Assembly: GCF_018143015.1 (NCBI RefSeq)
Contig: NC_054751.1
Coordinates: 20,693,292-20,757,291, forward strand
Source of the DNA: Lytechinus variegatus
Taxonomy: Eukaryota > Echinodermata > Echinoidea > Temnopleuroida > Toxopneustidae
Direction: 5' to 3'
Length of the DNA: 64,000 nt
A program made the translations under genes and the position numbers. Shown here piece by piece: positions 25,437 to 37,967 of this stretch. The notes under the pieces were generated by a model. The model was not told where the DNA came from, did not search any database, and saw nothing but the letters and a program-made list of their open reading frames with translations. Position 1 is the stretch's first letter; each line of letters opens with the position of its first letter.

Positions 25437-28400
25437 GGACAATTGAAAGACTGTTTCACTCACCTGTAAAATCTAAGCAGATTTCCCTTGAGACAAGGCC
25501 ATCTTGACGACGAATCAGAAGGGAGAGGAAGATGAAAGAAGAAAGTGAGTACAGGCATGGATGATGAGGATTGATCTTCAGCAACGATCTGTCTAAATTA
25601 ACACTTTGGTCCGCCACTTGCTTACTGCTGAACAAAGAATGCTCCAGATGGAATTCAATATTAGTAATTATCAAGTTAGACTTTATATGACATACATTGA
25701 AATATATATGTCAGTTGATAAAATAACAAGACACAAATATGCATATGTGATACTGATAGATAATTGAATGTGAAAAGATTAGCACATTCCTATCCAAACC
25801 TCCCCCCCTTGAAAATATTAAACCTATCATCTACAAAAAAGTTTTTAAAAAATGAGTTAAATTCATATCCCTGTAAGTAACAAACAAATTATTTCATGAT
25901 TAAATTCAATTTGGTCAAATGATTGTTCAATTTAGGCCAAAGTCCTAACGGTTAAGTATCAATCATTGGTTGTTTTTGTAAAAACAAAATTAACATCTGA
26001 AATACCCTGTCAATATCCGTATTTCTTTGAAAATATCTTTATTTGGTTGTTGTCTACCAGTAAATGAAAATTTCATTACATGATGTGGTACAAGATCATA
26101 ATCTTGTGGTAACGACACAAGTTATGTGTATTATATTTTTAAGCATAAAATAAAAAAATACATTTCAAGAAAATGGCAAATCCAATAATCAATTGAAATT
26201 CAAAAAAGTCAACCTTTCTGAGTCCAAAAAAAAGATAACATCTTCATGTATTTTTCTTTTATTAAATTAAACCAAAATAGAGACAAATTGAGGGGTTGGA
26301 ATGTAAAAATAGGATATGAATTTTAAGCAACTTATGTAGAAGTTCTCTTTTTCCCATATGATTTTTATGGTTTGCAAATGGCAAACAATTATGCTTTTAG
26401 CAGTCATATAAACAAACATTTTTGACTCGGCCCTAGTTAAATCAATGCAAACAATTAAATTTATGAATGAATTCTGTGAAAATATATTACTCGCAAAACC
26501 ATGACAGTTATAAATGAAGTTATAAGGTATGAAAAGCAGATTTTAATAAATAATTGCAAATATTATATAAGCTCAAATCAGATGTTAAGCAGATTAGTTA
26601 GAGATTAAATGCTTTGCTTAATTTACAATCCAGTTGGGGAAGACTTTTCTTGAGAGAGGTTGGGGGTCATTTTGAACAGGTTGAAGCCTTGCATGAAAAT
26701 GAATTGAAAAAAAAATTCAATACAAGTATTTAGAATCAATTACTTCTATATCAAATGAAAAAAAAAGAACATGAATAGTTGAACAAATTCATTCTATAAG
26801 TGACTGATACAGATTATGCATATACGGCATTTTTGTTGACTAAAATGATATAACAGAGCACAAAAGAATTTTATTTCTCTGATTACATGATGATAGTGAC
26901 AATACAGTTAATGAATGTACACATCACGCTAATATTGGGAATCCACATTATCATGACAGTCTGAAGGGAAAAAGGGAACGAAATCTTGCTAAGGCAAGCA
27001 CATAATAGCCCACCTGTAACATGGAATTATTGGTCAAGCAAGAAAAGTTGAAGGTGGCGACTACTATAATGCAGCATGATTACACTGGCTTTAGTTCAAT
27101 TATGTATGAAATCATTGCAGGGGAACCAAATTAAAAAAAAAAAAACATTGCCCTAATCCACTCACTTGGGTCCAAAGCAATGAGTTGTAAGATGTTCAGC
27201 TACATGTTAACATTTTCCCCTTATTTCTTGAACCTGCTTTCTATACAATCCTTAGCTAGCAAAGAAAAATGGTGCACATTGATAATTCATGGAAGCGATA
27301 TTGCTACATCATAGCTTGTTATAATACTCAAATAGGCCAAATGTATGTACAGTACAGTGCTAAACAGTACTCCACCCCTTCCATATCCTTCCTCCTTACT
27401 GAACCCAACCCCTGTACAATGTCTACAGTACATGAACCTCCAACCTACAGTATATATCCCAGAATATTCGGCCTCAATTACCAAACCGCCTTCAACACCA
27501 TCCTGAAATGGAAAATTTACCCCCCCCCCCCCCTTTCATGAAAAATCTTAAGAACTATTTATACACTGCCTTCATTACCTAAAGCCCCTACCCCATGACG
27601 TTCTTCATTCTTGACAAACCAATCCATAATATATCTATGTATAATCATTACAGTATGTGCCTCTCCCCATAAACAACAGGTTCAGACTTATCTAAGGAAC
27701 ACCTCTCCCACCACTTAACAATGAGTTTCATGTATGACTGAATCCTTCCCATTCCCCATGAAATATTGTCTGACATTATTTTCATTTGTCTTTATTCCAT
27801 ATGCAAACATCCATCAATCTTCATTACTCTTAACAATGACAGCCTCCCCCCCCCCCAACAATCATCATAAAAAATATCCAATACATGTAGGAAGCGGTTC
27901 ACATCCAAAGTTGTAACAAGTCTCACTGCAATACGAAGCATGTTTGATTACTAGCTAGCACTGTCAAGCTATGCATCTCACTGAGATCACAGGGTTCTTT
28001 CAGTCAGCCAGCCTCCAGGTACTTCCTGTTCATCAGAAATCAAAGAGCCTGAAAATCATATACATGTCTATAGCCAGGAAAACACAGAGCCAAACTGCAA
28101 CTTTACCGTACATGTACTGTACGATACTATGAAGTGTTTTGTTAACAAACAACATTTTGTGCATAAATTTGAATGATTAATTCAAATCCAAGTATTCTAT
28201 CTTCGTCTGCATACCGGAATGGAGTCTATGCTGTAATTGTAAAGAAAATGCATGCCAAACATTGGTGTGGTTGACTGCTAAGATCAGATGGGGATATATG
28301 TAACCGTAATGGTCCTCGCCACCCCAATTCCTCAACATCTATAACTACCCAGTCCTGTTATGTACAGTTAAAGGGTATTATAAAATAGGTGTATTATTTC

Positions 28401-29765
28401 AAGCATCGCGATTAGCCAATACGCATCACATGACATCCAACATTTTTGGTGCACTGCACGGCAATGCAAAAGGTGTGCAATGAAAATTGTCATTGCACGC
28501 TCAAGCAAACCAGTGCGGTAGAAGTCCCGGGAGAAGTCCAACAAAACTGTACTGTAACTTTTTAAGAATTTGTTTCTGTGTTGCTGTTTTATAAAACAAA
28601 TAATGCACTTGCTCTGTCGTGAGTAAAAGTAAATGCAGAGAAAGCTCGGTTTCTTCAGATGGTGCACACTGGGCACTTGCTGCCAGCGCCTCATGCAGTG
28701 CAGCACCTACATGTATCTAACGAAACCTTGTGTGCTCTGCATTTCGACTAATGCACTCGGCTGCATCCATTATTTGTATACATTTACAGTTTTACACATA
28801 TACTGCCAACTGACCAAAGTCAAGCACAGGAGTCAATTACTATAAAAATTGAGTAAAAAAGGACAAAATAAACAATGGCCAGTGAATAATTATTTGCAGT
28901 AATGACAAATGAAAAGATCCAAGACTTAACATGTATGTGAACTTGAAAAGTATGGTTTTTACATGCTCACTCAGTCAAATTCACAAACACATGTACATCC
29001 ATGTACTTCACATATGAATTCCATGTAGACAGGGCACCAGAATGACTTCACGCTCACCAACAAGATCTATGAAACAGTGATGAGAAATGACCTTTGACCC
29101 CAAATTCATGTTCATGAGTCCTATCCAGTAAAGTAGTCTCTTGACAAGTATAGCATGTAGACCTAAATGAAGTGTAAGATGTCTTCATAGTTAGGCCTAT
29201 ATTGAAAATACCATCACAACTACATTATGTTAAATGTTTAATGGTAGGCCTACATTATTATTCAAGGTCACTATTTCTACTCTTGTTTTGCTAGACATAA
29301 TTTCCTTCCATATTCATAACAGATTCAAATAAATAACTGTGAGAAAACTGTGAATTACCAACTCTGAAATGTTCCATATTCCTCCATGGGAGTGGAATTT
29401 GATCTTACATAGCCTTTGACCTATTAAAAGAAAAGAGCTATCTTGCCACTTTTTTAACTATTAAGACAGCGAACAACTTTAAAGATGAGGTTAGAGTCAA
29501 TGACCAATCTAATGTAGACTTTATGGAAAATTTGAATACAAGATCTAATTTGACCAACCCATCTCTCCCCCCCAAAAAAAGAAGTTATACATTGCCTATT
29601 ATCACCCGAGCGTGCAAAATCTGAGCTGGTCATTTACAAAACCGTATTGCCCTACATTTTCTGAATATCGGGAAGGGTAGGTATATTACTAAATAGGTTC
29701 ATTATTGCGGATTGAAATAATCGCTAGAGGGTATTCATTTGTCTCGCAATCTACTATGGTCAACA
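25437..29765. other. Noncoding DNA with one unexplained splice-donor-like site
   Basis: No gene is recognised. On the minus strand, ACAG/GTGAGT at 25464/25463 is a strong donor-like sequence following an open stretch. It could end a first exon, but no partner is known. C-rich runs lie near 27521-27533 and 27846. AT-rich DNA fills the rest. Confidence 0.4.
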
Positions 29766-29853
29766 AGGAAATTCGTGATCACTCTCGCAAAAAGTGTTCA
29801 CTGGCTTTCTAGGAAATTCGTGATCACACTCGCAAAAAGTGTTCACTAGCTTA
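29766..29853 (+). repeat. Two-copy 44-bp direct repeat
   Basis: AGGAAATTCGTGATCACTCT begins at 29766 and recurs with one change at 29810. Each copy continues through CGCAAAAAGTGTTCACT. The copies differ at only a few bases, suggesting a recent local duplication. Confidence 0.85.
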
Positions 29854-29992
29854 CAAGTTCACGAGCTTTCGAGTGCCGCTGCAACTCTTTATCAAGTGAC
29901 ACGGATTGTCCGATATCGTACTCTATTTATACTAACCTCCAAGACCGTACGCACAAACGCGAGAACAATAGGTGGGCACTGATCCGTTGTGT

Positions 29993-30076
29993 GATTGGTC
30001 AGGAGTTATGCAAATAAGCCGGGGGTATATGCAAATACGCCGTGGGTCGGCAATATGCAAATGAGACCAAAATTGG
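29993..30076 (+). promoter_or_regulatory. Cluster of three ATGCAAAT octamers with CCAAT motifs
   Basis: Perfect octamers lie at 30008-30015, 30029-30036 and 30055-30062, all in the same orientation and 21 and 26 bp apart. An inverted CCAAT motif (GATTGGTC) ends at 30000, and CCAAAATTGG lies at 30067-30076. POU proteins bind this octamer; known examples include sea urchin and vertebrate H2B promoters and snRNA enhancers. No histone or snRNA gene is visible nearby, so any function is inference. Confidence 0.4.
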
Positions 30077-30395
30077 TAGGTATATTGTTTGTATTTTCCT
30101 CGGTCTCAATGCGCGTATTTACTTTGCATGCAGAGACGATGCAAAATATACCTTTGTATTTTCCCTGGTCTCACATGCGGGCATTTTAGGATGCGTATAA
30201 AGAGATACGCTTCATAAGGATCCACACACCAACAATATACTTCATAATAAAGACAACGCTGGATCCGAGCGCTTGCAAGTATGTCATAATGGTTAAGTGC
30301 AGAGCCTAGACCGACACAATAGAACTCTATTTTTAAAAGAAATATCACCATTATCATGATTTTTGCTCTAGATATCTGATTTGGATGATAATAAA

Positions 30396-30536
30396 AATAT
30401 TGACTAGCTCTTCTTTCGGAGAACATCAAATATATTGCCCTTAAATGACCCATATTGCCCTCGTCTAAAGACTCGGGCCAATATGATTCATTTGCTGGCA
30501 ATATATTTGATGTTCCCCTCAAGGCCAGTCAATATT
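30396..30536. mobile_element. Near-perfect palindrome, 141 bp
   Basis: The left arm (AATATTGACTAGCTC, then GAACATCAAATATATTGCC) is mirrored by the right arm (GGCAATATATTTGATGTTCC, then GGCCAGTCAATATT) around a short spacer near 30468. This is a fold-back element, probably a MITE. The 138-codon minus-strand open frame overlapping it has no recognisable domain. Confidence 0.75.
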
Positions 30537-31854
30537 ATATAATCATTGCCCATCTATTGTCACATTAGAAAAAATAAGTTAAAAAAAATTACCAGTACTG
30601 ATCAAGATGAGGTAAAAATGAGTTATCAACTTTAATCACCCTAATTTGATATTTCAACAACAACCATCCCACCCCCCTCTTGAAAAAATCATTCAAAACA
30701 TGATCTGCATTTCAAATGCACATTTTGATTCGAAAATAATATATCAAAGTTCCTGTTGTCTAATCCAAGGGCACTGTATGTTGATCATCCGTTACCCTAT
30801 TTTGCTTTTTTTGTCTATGCAAGAATTATTGTGTGCCGACTCTTATGGTAATTCTAAATGTAAATGCTCTGAAAAGAGGATACAGGAGAGATTGCGCTAT
30901 CGTCAGGTTACAATAAGGACAATGGATGCAAATTCAGAAGAAAACTACCAGTGACAGCGCATTAAATACCCCCCCCCCTCCCCCGCCTATAGCTCACATT
31001 TAACCTTTGATATTAGAATGTTTTTTCCACAGTAAACTCATGGCATTCTCTTTTATACTTGTTTAGTACCATCTATTTAAGTTTTCACAGAAAAAAGTCA
31101 TTAAAGGCAACTTCATATCATCTAAATAATCCCCCACCAAAAAAAAAAAAAGATGAGAGGAACAGCTAAAGGGAGATCGTAGTTTAATGCTTGAACGATA
31201 AAACTTTCTTTTTGTCAATGTTAATTGACAATTTTTCTTAAAGAAGGTAGTGAAGTGATAACCAACAAAAACGTATGAGTACGGATAAATTTAAGGTGAA
31301 AATGTTGTGTGTCGTACGGGACTCAGAATTGTCCCGTATGACTGAAACACTTTCACTCCTAATTCATCAATGAAAAACATATTTTGGTTGGTTCAGTAGT
31401 TTATTATCACAAAACAACTTGAAGTTCTTGTTTGTTTGGACAACAGGTTGAAAAGTGTTGTGAAAAAGGCTGATTTTTCTAGCACGGAATCGCCCAAAAC
31501 AGATAGGGCCAAGAATTTTTTACTAATTCAGCAAATTTGTGTTCAATAAATTTTTTCAAAATTCAAAATCATAATCTTCCTTTATATTTTGAAAATTCAT
31601 TCCATTTTTTTTTCTAGGTGGACTTCCGATATGGAGCAAATACATGTATCTCAAGAATACATTATTCAGCATGATGTAAAAAGGGTATTAGTCTGACACA
31701 GGATGTGAGTCAGACACAAGGTCTAAGATAGAATAAATATCCAGTAGCTCAAGTTCCTATGGGTACAGAGTTCTCTTTAATGCTACACTGTATGTTGTCT
31801 GTGTGTGTGTGTTTTGAGTTTTGTCAGATGTGTATCAATCAAATATGATTATTC

Positions 31855-31965
31855 ACGTCTGGGACCGACCTTTAACGTCACCATCACGTGACCAGGGCTT
31901 GAACCCCGAACCTCTGTATCAATTTGTAACTTCCCCACAGCTTGGATTACAGGTGCACACCCAGT
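31855..31965 (-). repeat. SINE-like fragment with a B box
   Basis: On the minus strand GGGGTTCAAGCCC resembles a pol III B box, followed by TGGTCACGTGATGGTGACG. The A-box side is degenerate. Probably a decayed tRNA-derived SINE. Confidence 0.4.
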
Positions 31966-32389
31966 GTCTCATGTAATTACTTCCAATATAGACCTCATTC
32001 ATTATTTATTATATCATGTATGTAAATGTCATGGTTAAACTAAATTGTATGGTACATCTGATAACGTTTGCACCCTAATATAAACTACCCAAAATCATTG
32101 TGGACAGACAGTGGAATTTGATTCCTCATAAATTTTGGATTAATACAAAAAAAAAGAACATATATACAAAAGTTTCCTGCGAACACAACCACATCACATG
32201 AGAGTTCATAATGCTACCTGTATGTACATGTATGGACCATTCTGGTGTGGACTATAAGATGCCCAGCCGAAACACGCACAAATATGAAGACGTTGAGAGA
32301 AAAACACTTGTAAGCTATCAAAATAATTATAATGGCATATTTACCCAGGGGAGCCACTATAGTTCTGAAAACTGTTCTCCCAGTGGGCC

Positions 32390-32602
32390 CTGCTACTATT
32401 ATTACCCGGCTTAGCTGGGCTGCCTAGGCACTCAAGCATTCAAGGAATTTCTTCCCATCGAGTACACATTCACCTCACCTGGGCTGAGTGCAGCACAATG
32501 AAGGTAAATTTCTTGCTGAAGAAAACATGACATGGATTGGATTTGGACCCATGTTCATCAGATTGAAAGACCAAAGTTATAACCACTAGACCACAACACG
32601 TC
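32390..32602 (-). repeat. Degenerate tRNA-derived SINE
   Basis: On the minus strand it reads GTGTTGTGGTCTAGTGGTTA (A-box-like TGGTCTAGTGG), then a damaged B box (GGGTCCAAATCC). The body (CTGCACTCAGCCCAGGTGAG, then AGCCGGGTAATAATAG) is clearly related to the SINEs at 24393, 46429 and 58211. More diverged, so probably older. Confidence 0.7.
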
Positions 32603-33287
32603 ATCCCCACCAATGTCAAATATTAAATGCAGAGCAAATGTAGATGAGTACAGCCAACACAAGATGATAATGAAATTAGATGCCAGTGCGTTGGACTTTT
32701 TTAACAATCAGATCATATACCAATAAATATCCACATTATGTCAAGATTTTTCTTTCTATCAACATATCAACTCCCAGAACTTATGAGTACTAAACCCAAA
32801 GGGGGAAACAATGATGTCTTACCTTAATACTGCACATCAAGACCAGCCCTACATGTATATCAATCAGATCATTATTGATACTTCACAAACTGTTTTCTAC
32901 ACAAAGAGCTGAAATCTTACAGGATTGATGCTCACCAAGTCTGCACAATAAGGTTGGATGACACCCTTGGAGATATGTTGCTAACAGCTCTTTGACTATT
33001 AATAACATGTTATCTTAGAAGTGTCCTGGATGAGAGACTACCAAAGAAAAAATACTCTGCATAAAAAAATCTGGAATAGGTAAATTTGCTAACATCTATG
33101 TAAACAGAAGAGCTTGAAAGTATAAAAGTTATGATCCCTCAAATTTAGAAAGCAACTACCTGCCACAATTTTGTGTCATATTACAGAAATGGTAGAAAAA
33201 GAAAATGTCATGATAATGTGGATTCCACTGGAAAAAAAGAGCAATGATGCAGGATTAGCAGATGAATCTACAGTGACTCACCTTGGG

Positions 33288-36200
33288 TTAGGATTTGTTA
33301 AGTGGAGTTTCAAACATAGTATGAAGTTCTCGTACTTCACTGGACAGTGCCTCTGCAGCTTTGGTTGCCTGAGTGATAGCCTCCTTGTACAGCCCCTTCC
33401 TCTTCTTGTCATAGTACTTCTTGAACTCCCCCAGGAATGGTGGAAGCGTGGTGAGTGGCATGAAGGAGATAGAACGTGATGCAAACCAAGTGATCTGAGC
33501 CTCCTGCAGAGTGATGCTACCTTCGTTGCTTCGTGTCACGATGATCTGGACGATGCGACCTGGCCACCAAGGGAATCCTCTTATTTTCCCCCAGATGATG
33601 TCACCTACACACACTGTCCTGCCACAAGGCATGATGCTCTTTGTCACATTCTTCTTGTGGATGTTGGGTTTCACCTCCTCTATTTTCTTGGAAGCTTCCT
33701 TCGATGAAGCATCAGAGTCGAACTCACATTCTGAATTGTTGTTGTTGATAGAGCCATTCTGCTTTCCTTTCTTACTCCCTCTTCTTGAACCCCTACTAGT
33801 ATGAGATGAACAATCACTGGCTGTATCACTGATATCAAATGGTGGCAAGATATTAGGGGCAGAAGGCAGTTTCTCTTTCTCCTGTGGACTGTTCACTGAC
33901 CGATACCCATTAAGTAATGGTATCGGCTTGACAGTGACATTTGCAACCAGTTTGTTTCCTCCGTTCACTATCTTTGGTGACCCCGGGAGAGGGCCATAAG
34001 TTCTTACAGGTAACTTTTCTGTAGGAATTGTGTAAGTTCCTTTGGACTTTACAATCCTTATTTTGTCATGCTGGGTTTTCACTGGTGAATTATGCAACCC
34101 ATTCGCCAACGGTCTCTTCGTTAGGGAGTCAATTTTATGCTTACCAAGTGAAGATAGTGGTGATAATGGAACAGTTAGTACTCTGTTCTTGCTCTTAGAT
34201 CCTATCCCTTGAGAGGTAGCACTTTGCTTGAAATTGTTTGTGCGAGGTGGTATCCTCACAATTAATCTTTGTCCTTTCCCAGGTGTTGCATAAGATATCT
34301 TTATCGCAGGGCTGGTTTTCTTGATAGACTTGTTTTCTGACTTTGCTGGAGTACTCAACGGACGGGAACTTGATGCCCCTGCATTTGTTTTACCCACATT
34401 AGTTCCACCATTTGTTGTGACTCTCGCGTCAGGCCTGGGCTTTTTACGGACAACATCTCCTGAAGAATCTGCTTTCCGCTTTTTAAGACTACTCTTGTCA
34501 GTTCTGTTTCTTGTCGCAGTCTTTGCTTTAACTGACTGACAAGTTCCTTTGCAGTTGCTGCAAAGCAACTGCCGAGGCCGCAACCGAAACTGTCTGGACC
34601 TTCCATGAGCGATTGTCTTTTGTTTGATTTCTGGTGTCTTTTCTTTCTTACCAAACAGAAGTGGTCTTGCGGGTGGCAATGGCATATTCTGGAAGTAGGA
34701 TTGTCTAAAGCTCAAGGCTGAATCCTCTACTTTTGTAGCAGTGTCCCCTGTCCCTGGATCTTCTTTTGGTAGGATGACAGCTGTGTCCATGACCTGCACC
34801 CCAAATTCCTTATTCAAACGTGAACCAAGGTTGGTTGTATCCGGCACACCTACAGGACATGCTCTAAAGAGCATAAAATAACAAAGAATTATAATTTAGT
34901 ATATTCTTGCCTACAGAATTAAATATCTTTCAAAATGTGAATCCCTAAAAACGGTTTCAATTGTTGGAAATACCTGGATATCCGCTCTATTTCATTCAAT
35001 CGGGCATATTTCATCTTGGCCTACATCTATATATGTGTACTTTTCTACAGACCAAAGTTGTCATTAAATAAATGGAGGAGAAAATAAACTTTAGACAGAT
35101 GATGTTACAACTAGGCTGTTTTATACTAACTTCAAAAAGTAATACTAATACTGTAGGTCCCCACAAGGTGATAATTGGACTGAAAAATTACAATTAGACT
35201 AAATTTTTCTCAGATATATACCAAGGACAAATTCCAATTGAAACCCATTGAATTTTCAATTGGTTTCAATTTGAATTCAATTGGTATCAATGTATGTATA
35301 CTATTATATGGTCAATTGGTCTCAACTGGGCCAACTGGCCCCATTAGAATTTGCAATGTGGGGACCAATTGAATCCCCATTAGATTTTCAATTGGTTTCA
35401 ATTTGGATTTAATTGGTATCAATGGGTTTCAGTAGGTCCAATGGGTCCAAATTAGATACCAGTCGAGTTCCTGTTGTAGGGTCAATTGGACTCAATTGGG
35501 CAAACTAGACCCATTAGAATTTAATGGGGGACCAATTAATATCCAATGGGGCCAATTGGTCCCAATGTGTCTTCAATTGGTCGCCGATGGAATTAAAATG
35601 GGACCCTGCAAATGTCCAATTAGTTTCTAACTCGTTTTAATTGGAACCACTGGGCCACTTGGTCCCCGAATTGGTTTAGTTGGGACCAATACCCAATTGG
35701 GTTCAACTGAGACAAATAGCCAATTGGTTTCAATTGGGACAACTAACCTATTGGTTTCCATTAGTAATCAATTGGGATCATGTGATACAATTTTGTTTTT
35801 GCAATGTACTTTTTAATCATTTTCCAGTGATACATTAGTTTAAGAAACAAGAATGAGTATTACAAACAAATACCCATAAATGAAAAATGGCTCAATTGCA
35901 AGAGATCAAAAGTTTATATGGAGAACACTATTACCATAACCAAACCACACCAAATAAGAAAATATCTGCCCTTCACCAGATGGAAGAAAAATTTGCACAA
36001 TATCTCTGCCCTTTAAATTGATATAATGCAGACAGATGTAGTACGCTTCTGCAGCAGCATGAGCAGATATTGGTGGAATTTCCTCATTTCCTACTGAGAT
36101 GATATTGTTCTACTAATTTTCCTTGTGCCAATTAGAAGTTCCCATTGCTTCCAATTGAAACCAATTGACTGCAATTCGTTTCAATTGGTGTCCAAATTGG

Positions 36201-37797
36201 GGACCAATTGAGACCAACTGGCTTTATTTCAAGTTGAAACCAATTGGTTCCAATTGGGACCAGTAGTCAATTAGTTTCAATGGGGACCATTTGGTTTCAA
36301 TGGGTACCCATTGTTTCACTTTCCATGTACTCCAAATTGATTTCAATTGCCAATTGGTATTCAATTTGGATATTCAATGGGTAATCGATTGGAAATTTGT
36401 CCTATAGGCTACTGCCATCAAGACTCTCTTGAAAAGAGGCAAAATTTTCAGACCAAGTGGCTACAAACTTGGGAGTTGGGACTGTTTTTTTTCCTAATTT
36501 GGAGTATTTGCCCTAAAGATATTGAAATTTAGGGCCTGCACACAAGAACAAATCTTTTTTTTCACAAACTAGGTCTGAATTGATTCTAAATTTTTCTGAA
36601 GAGCACTTTTCTTGTTACGCTATCCTCCAGAAGTACAGTGTGGGTGCATTAAATAGCCAAGATCTCCAAGCTTTTCCTTTATCTGAACTTCGACAAAAAG
36701 TCAAATTTGTGATTATCCAAAGGTAAACAATAAAACACTGGATTATCAACAGCATCAGAAGACAAGAAAAGTTGAAGATTTTTCCAATGATCCAACCAGA
36801 CCAGGGCTCTCAGCTTGATATCCTGTCTAAATCAGGGTAAAAAAAGAATTACAATAATCATATTCACATAACATGTATCTATCCACATATATATCTATTG
36901 AATATAGATTAAAAGCTAGATATATTGTAAACCACATTCATTAAGGATCTCAGAAACAAAGAAAAATTCTTTTGTTTTGGCTAGCCTAGCCCTAGGCCTA
37001 AATGTAATTTAATCAAAAGAGCTGGCCTTTCAATTTCATTAACCACCATAACATAATTTCTGAAGTTTCTGAACAATACCGTATTAACATGGCACTGCTT
37101 GGGTACATTTTCATGATGTGACACATAGGTCTACTTTAATACTATACGCAGATCCAGGCATAGGCCTATCAACGACAACGATCTAGACCTAGGCTAGAGT
37201 ACCTCCCCTAAATTTGTTTATTATATTGTTACATTAATATTAGAGAGGTATTACTGATTATTTATGTTTTCTTGGAAAAAAAGAACATAAAAAGGCATTT
37301 CGGCCATCAATCTGAGAAAAAGACTTGATTTGGTTTGGCATGTCATTATCATAGTTCATATACACACCCCAAAAAAGTGACATGATTTTGTGATTTCATC
37401 ACACACATAATTTTACAAAAACTGCAGAATATCACTTCCCCGTCACATTATTTCATCGTTCCAATTTCATAATGATGTAATTTTATCATACTTCATAAAA
37501 ATTTACTTTAAAATAAGAATACTGACAACTGTAACAAATTTGACAGCACCCCTTTTCATCAACAAAACATCTGCACTTCATAATCTGTCATGTCAGACAC
37601 TTCTCAATTTTCCAAATCCATAGACGTGCTTTACACTTATTTTATACTTACCCTGAATTAGTGTCAATCAGAACACCACGAAAAACTTTGCCTCCAGACT
37701 TCAGTGATACCATTAGCAGATCTGGGAGAGCTTGTTCTACTTCGACCGGCAAGACAGATCCAATTTTCGGACCGTCTTCAGCAATTTGCGAAGCCAT
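33288..37797 (-). CDS. PWWP2A: PWWP2A/B orthologue, PWWP-domain chromatin protein (two exons, complete)
   Basis: Coding exons are 37797-37652 (start AAAATGGCT, a strong context) and 34863-33288, joined through GG/GTAAGT and CTCTTTAG/A in matching phase, giving 573 aa. Residues 1-60 (LPVEVEQALPDLLMVSL, FRGVLIDT) match the PWWP2 N-terminus. The middle is basic and low-complexity, with an RLRPRQLLCSNCKGTC motif near residue 140. The PWWP domain spans about 468-555, with FPWWPG at 479-484 and WFASRS from W508. Known for the family: PWWP2A binds H2A.Z nucleosomes and H3K36-methylated chromatin and recruits an MTA1-HDAC NuRD subcomplex in the nucleus. Vertebrates have A and B paralogues; which this matches better is undecided, and a single pre-duplication gene is likely. 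The 2.8-kb intron holds an unusual CAATTGG-rich element. A GTGAGT donor lies just after the stop. Confidence 0.93.
35221..36402. repeat. 1.2-kb intronic element made of CAATTGG-type units
   Basis: The words CAATTGG, CCAATTGG, TTCAATTGGTTTCAATT and close variants recur dozens of times in both orientations. The outer ends are inverted: left CCAAGGACAAATTCCAATTG, right (inverted) ATAGGACAAATTTCCAATCG. A patch of ordinary AT-rich sequence interrupts it at about 35770-36110. It lies wholly inside the PWWP2 intron. A non-autonomous DNA element amplified from a short palindromic unit is the best reading. Confidence 0.75.
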
Positions 37798-37957
37798 TTT
37801 TGGCTTCTGTAATACAGCTGACATAGCCAGCTTTTCTGCGGGATACTACGGCTCTCTCGGCAGCTAGCCTAGTATTTGCGATCGCTTACGCTTCATAAAC
37901 ACAAACGCAGCATCGAGAACAAGGGAAAGCTGAGTGTGTCCCGCGCAAGATCAGAGA

Positions 37958-37967
37958 GCGCATGCGT
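37958..37967. promoter_or_regulatory. NRF1-like site upstream of PWWP2
   Basis: GCGCATGCGT matches the core of the palindromic NRF1 consensus (GCGCATGCGC) and lies about 160 bp upstream of the PWWP2 start codon, within a locally CpG-containing stretch (37870-37975). No TATA box is evident. Function is inferred from motif and position. Confidence 0.4.

Noticed and set aside
28368-28706. 112-codon minus-strand open frame
   Set aside because: No domain; the DNA contains short palindromes (GCAATGAAAATTGTCATTGC) suggesting repeat sequence.
30106-30522. 138-codon minus-strand open frame
   Set aside because: It runs through a near-perfect palindrome (30396-30536) and low-complexity DNA; composition is not protein-like and no family is recognised.
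33511-33804. Open frames antisense to PWWP2 (33511, 34321) and to MOGS (42505, 44037, 44083)
   Set aside because: They are shadows of well-supported exons on the other strand, without domains.
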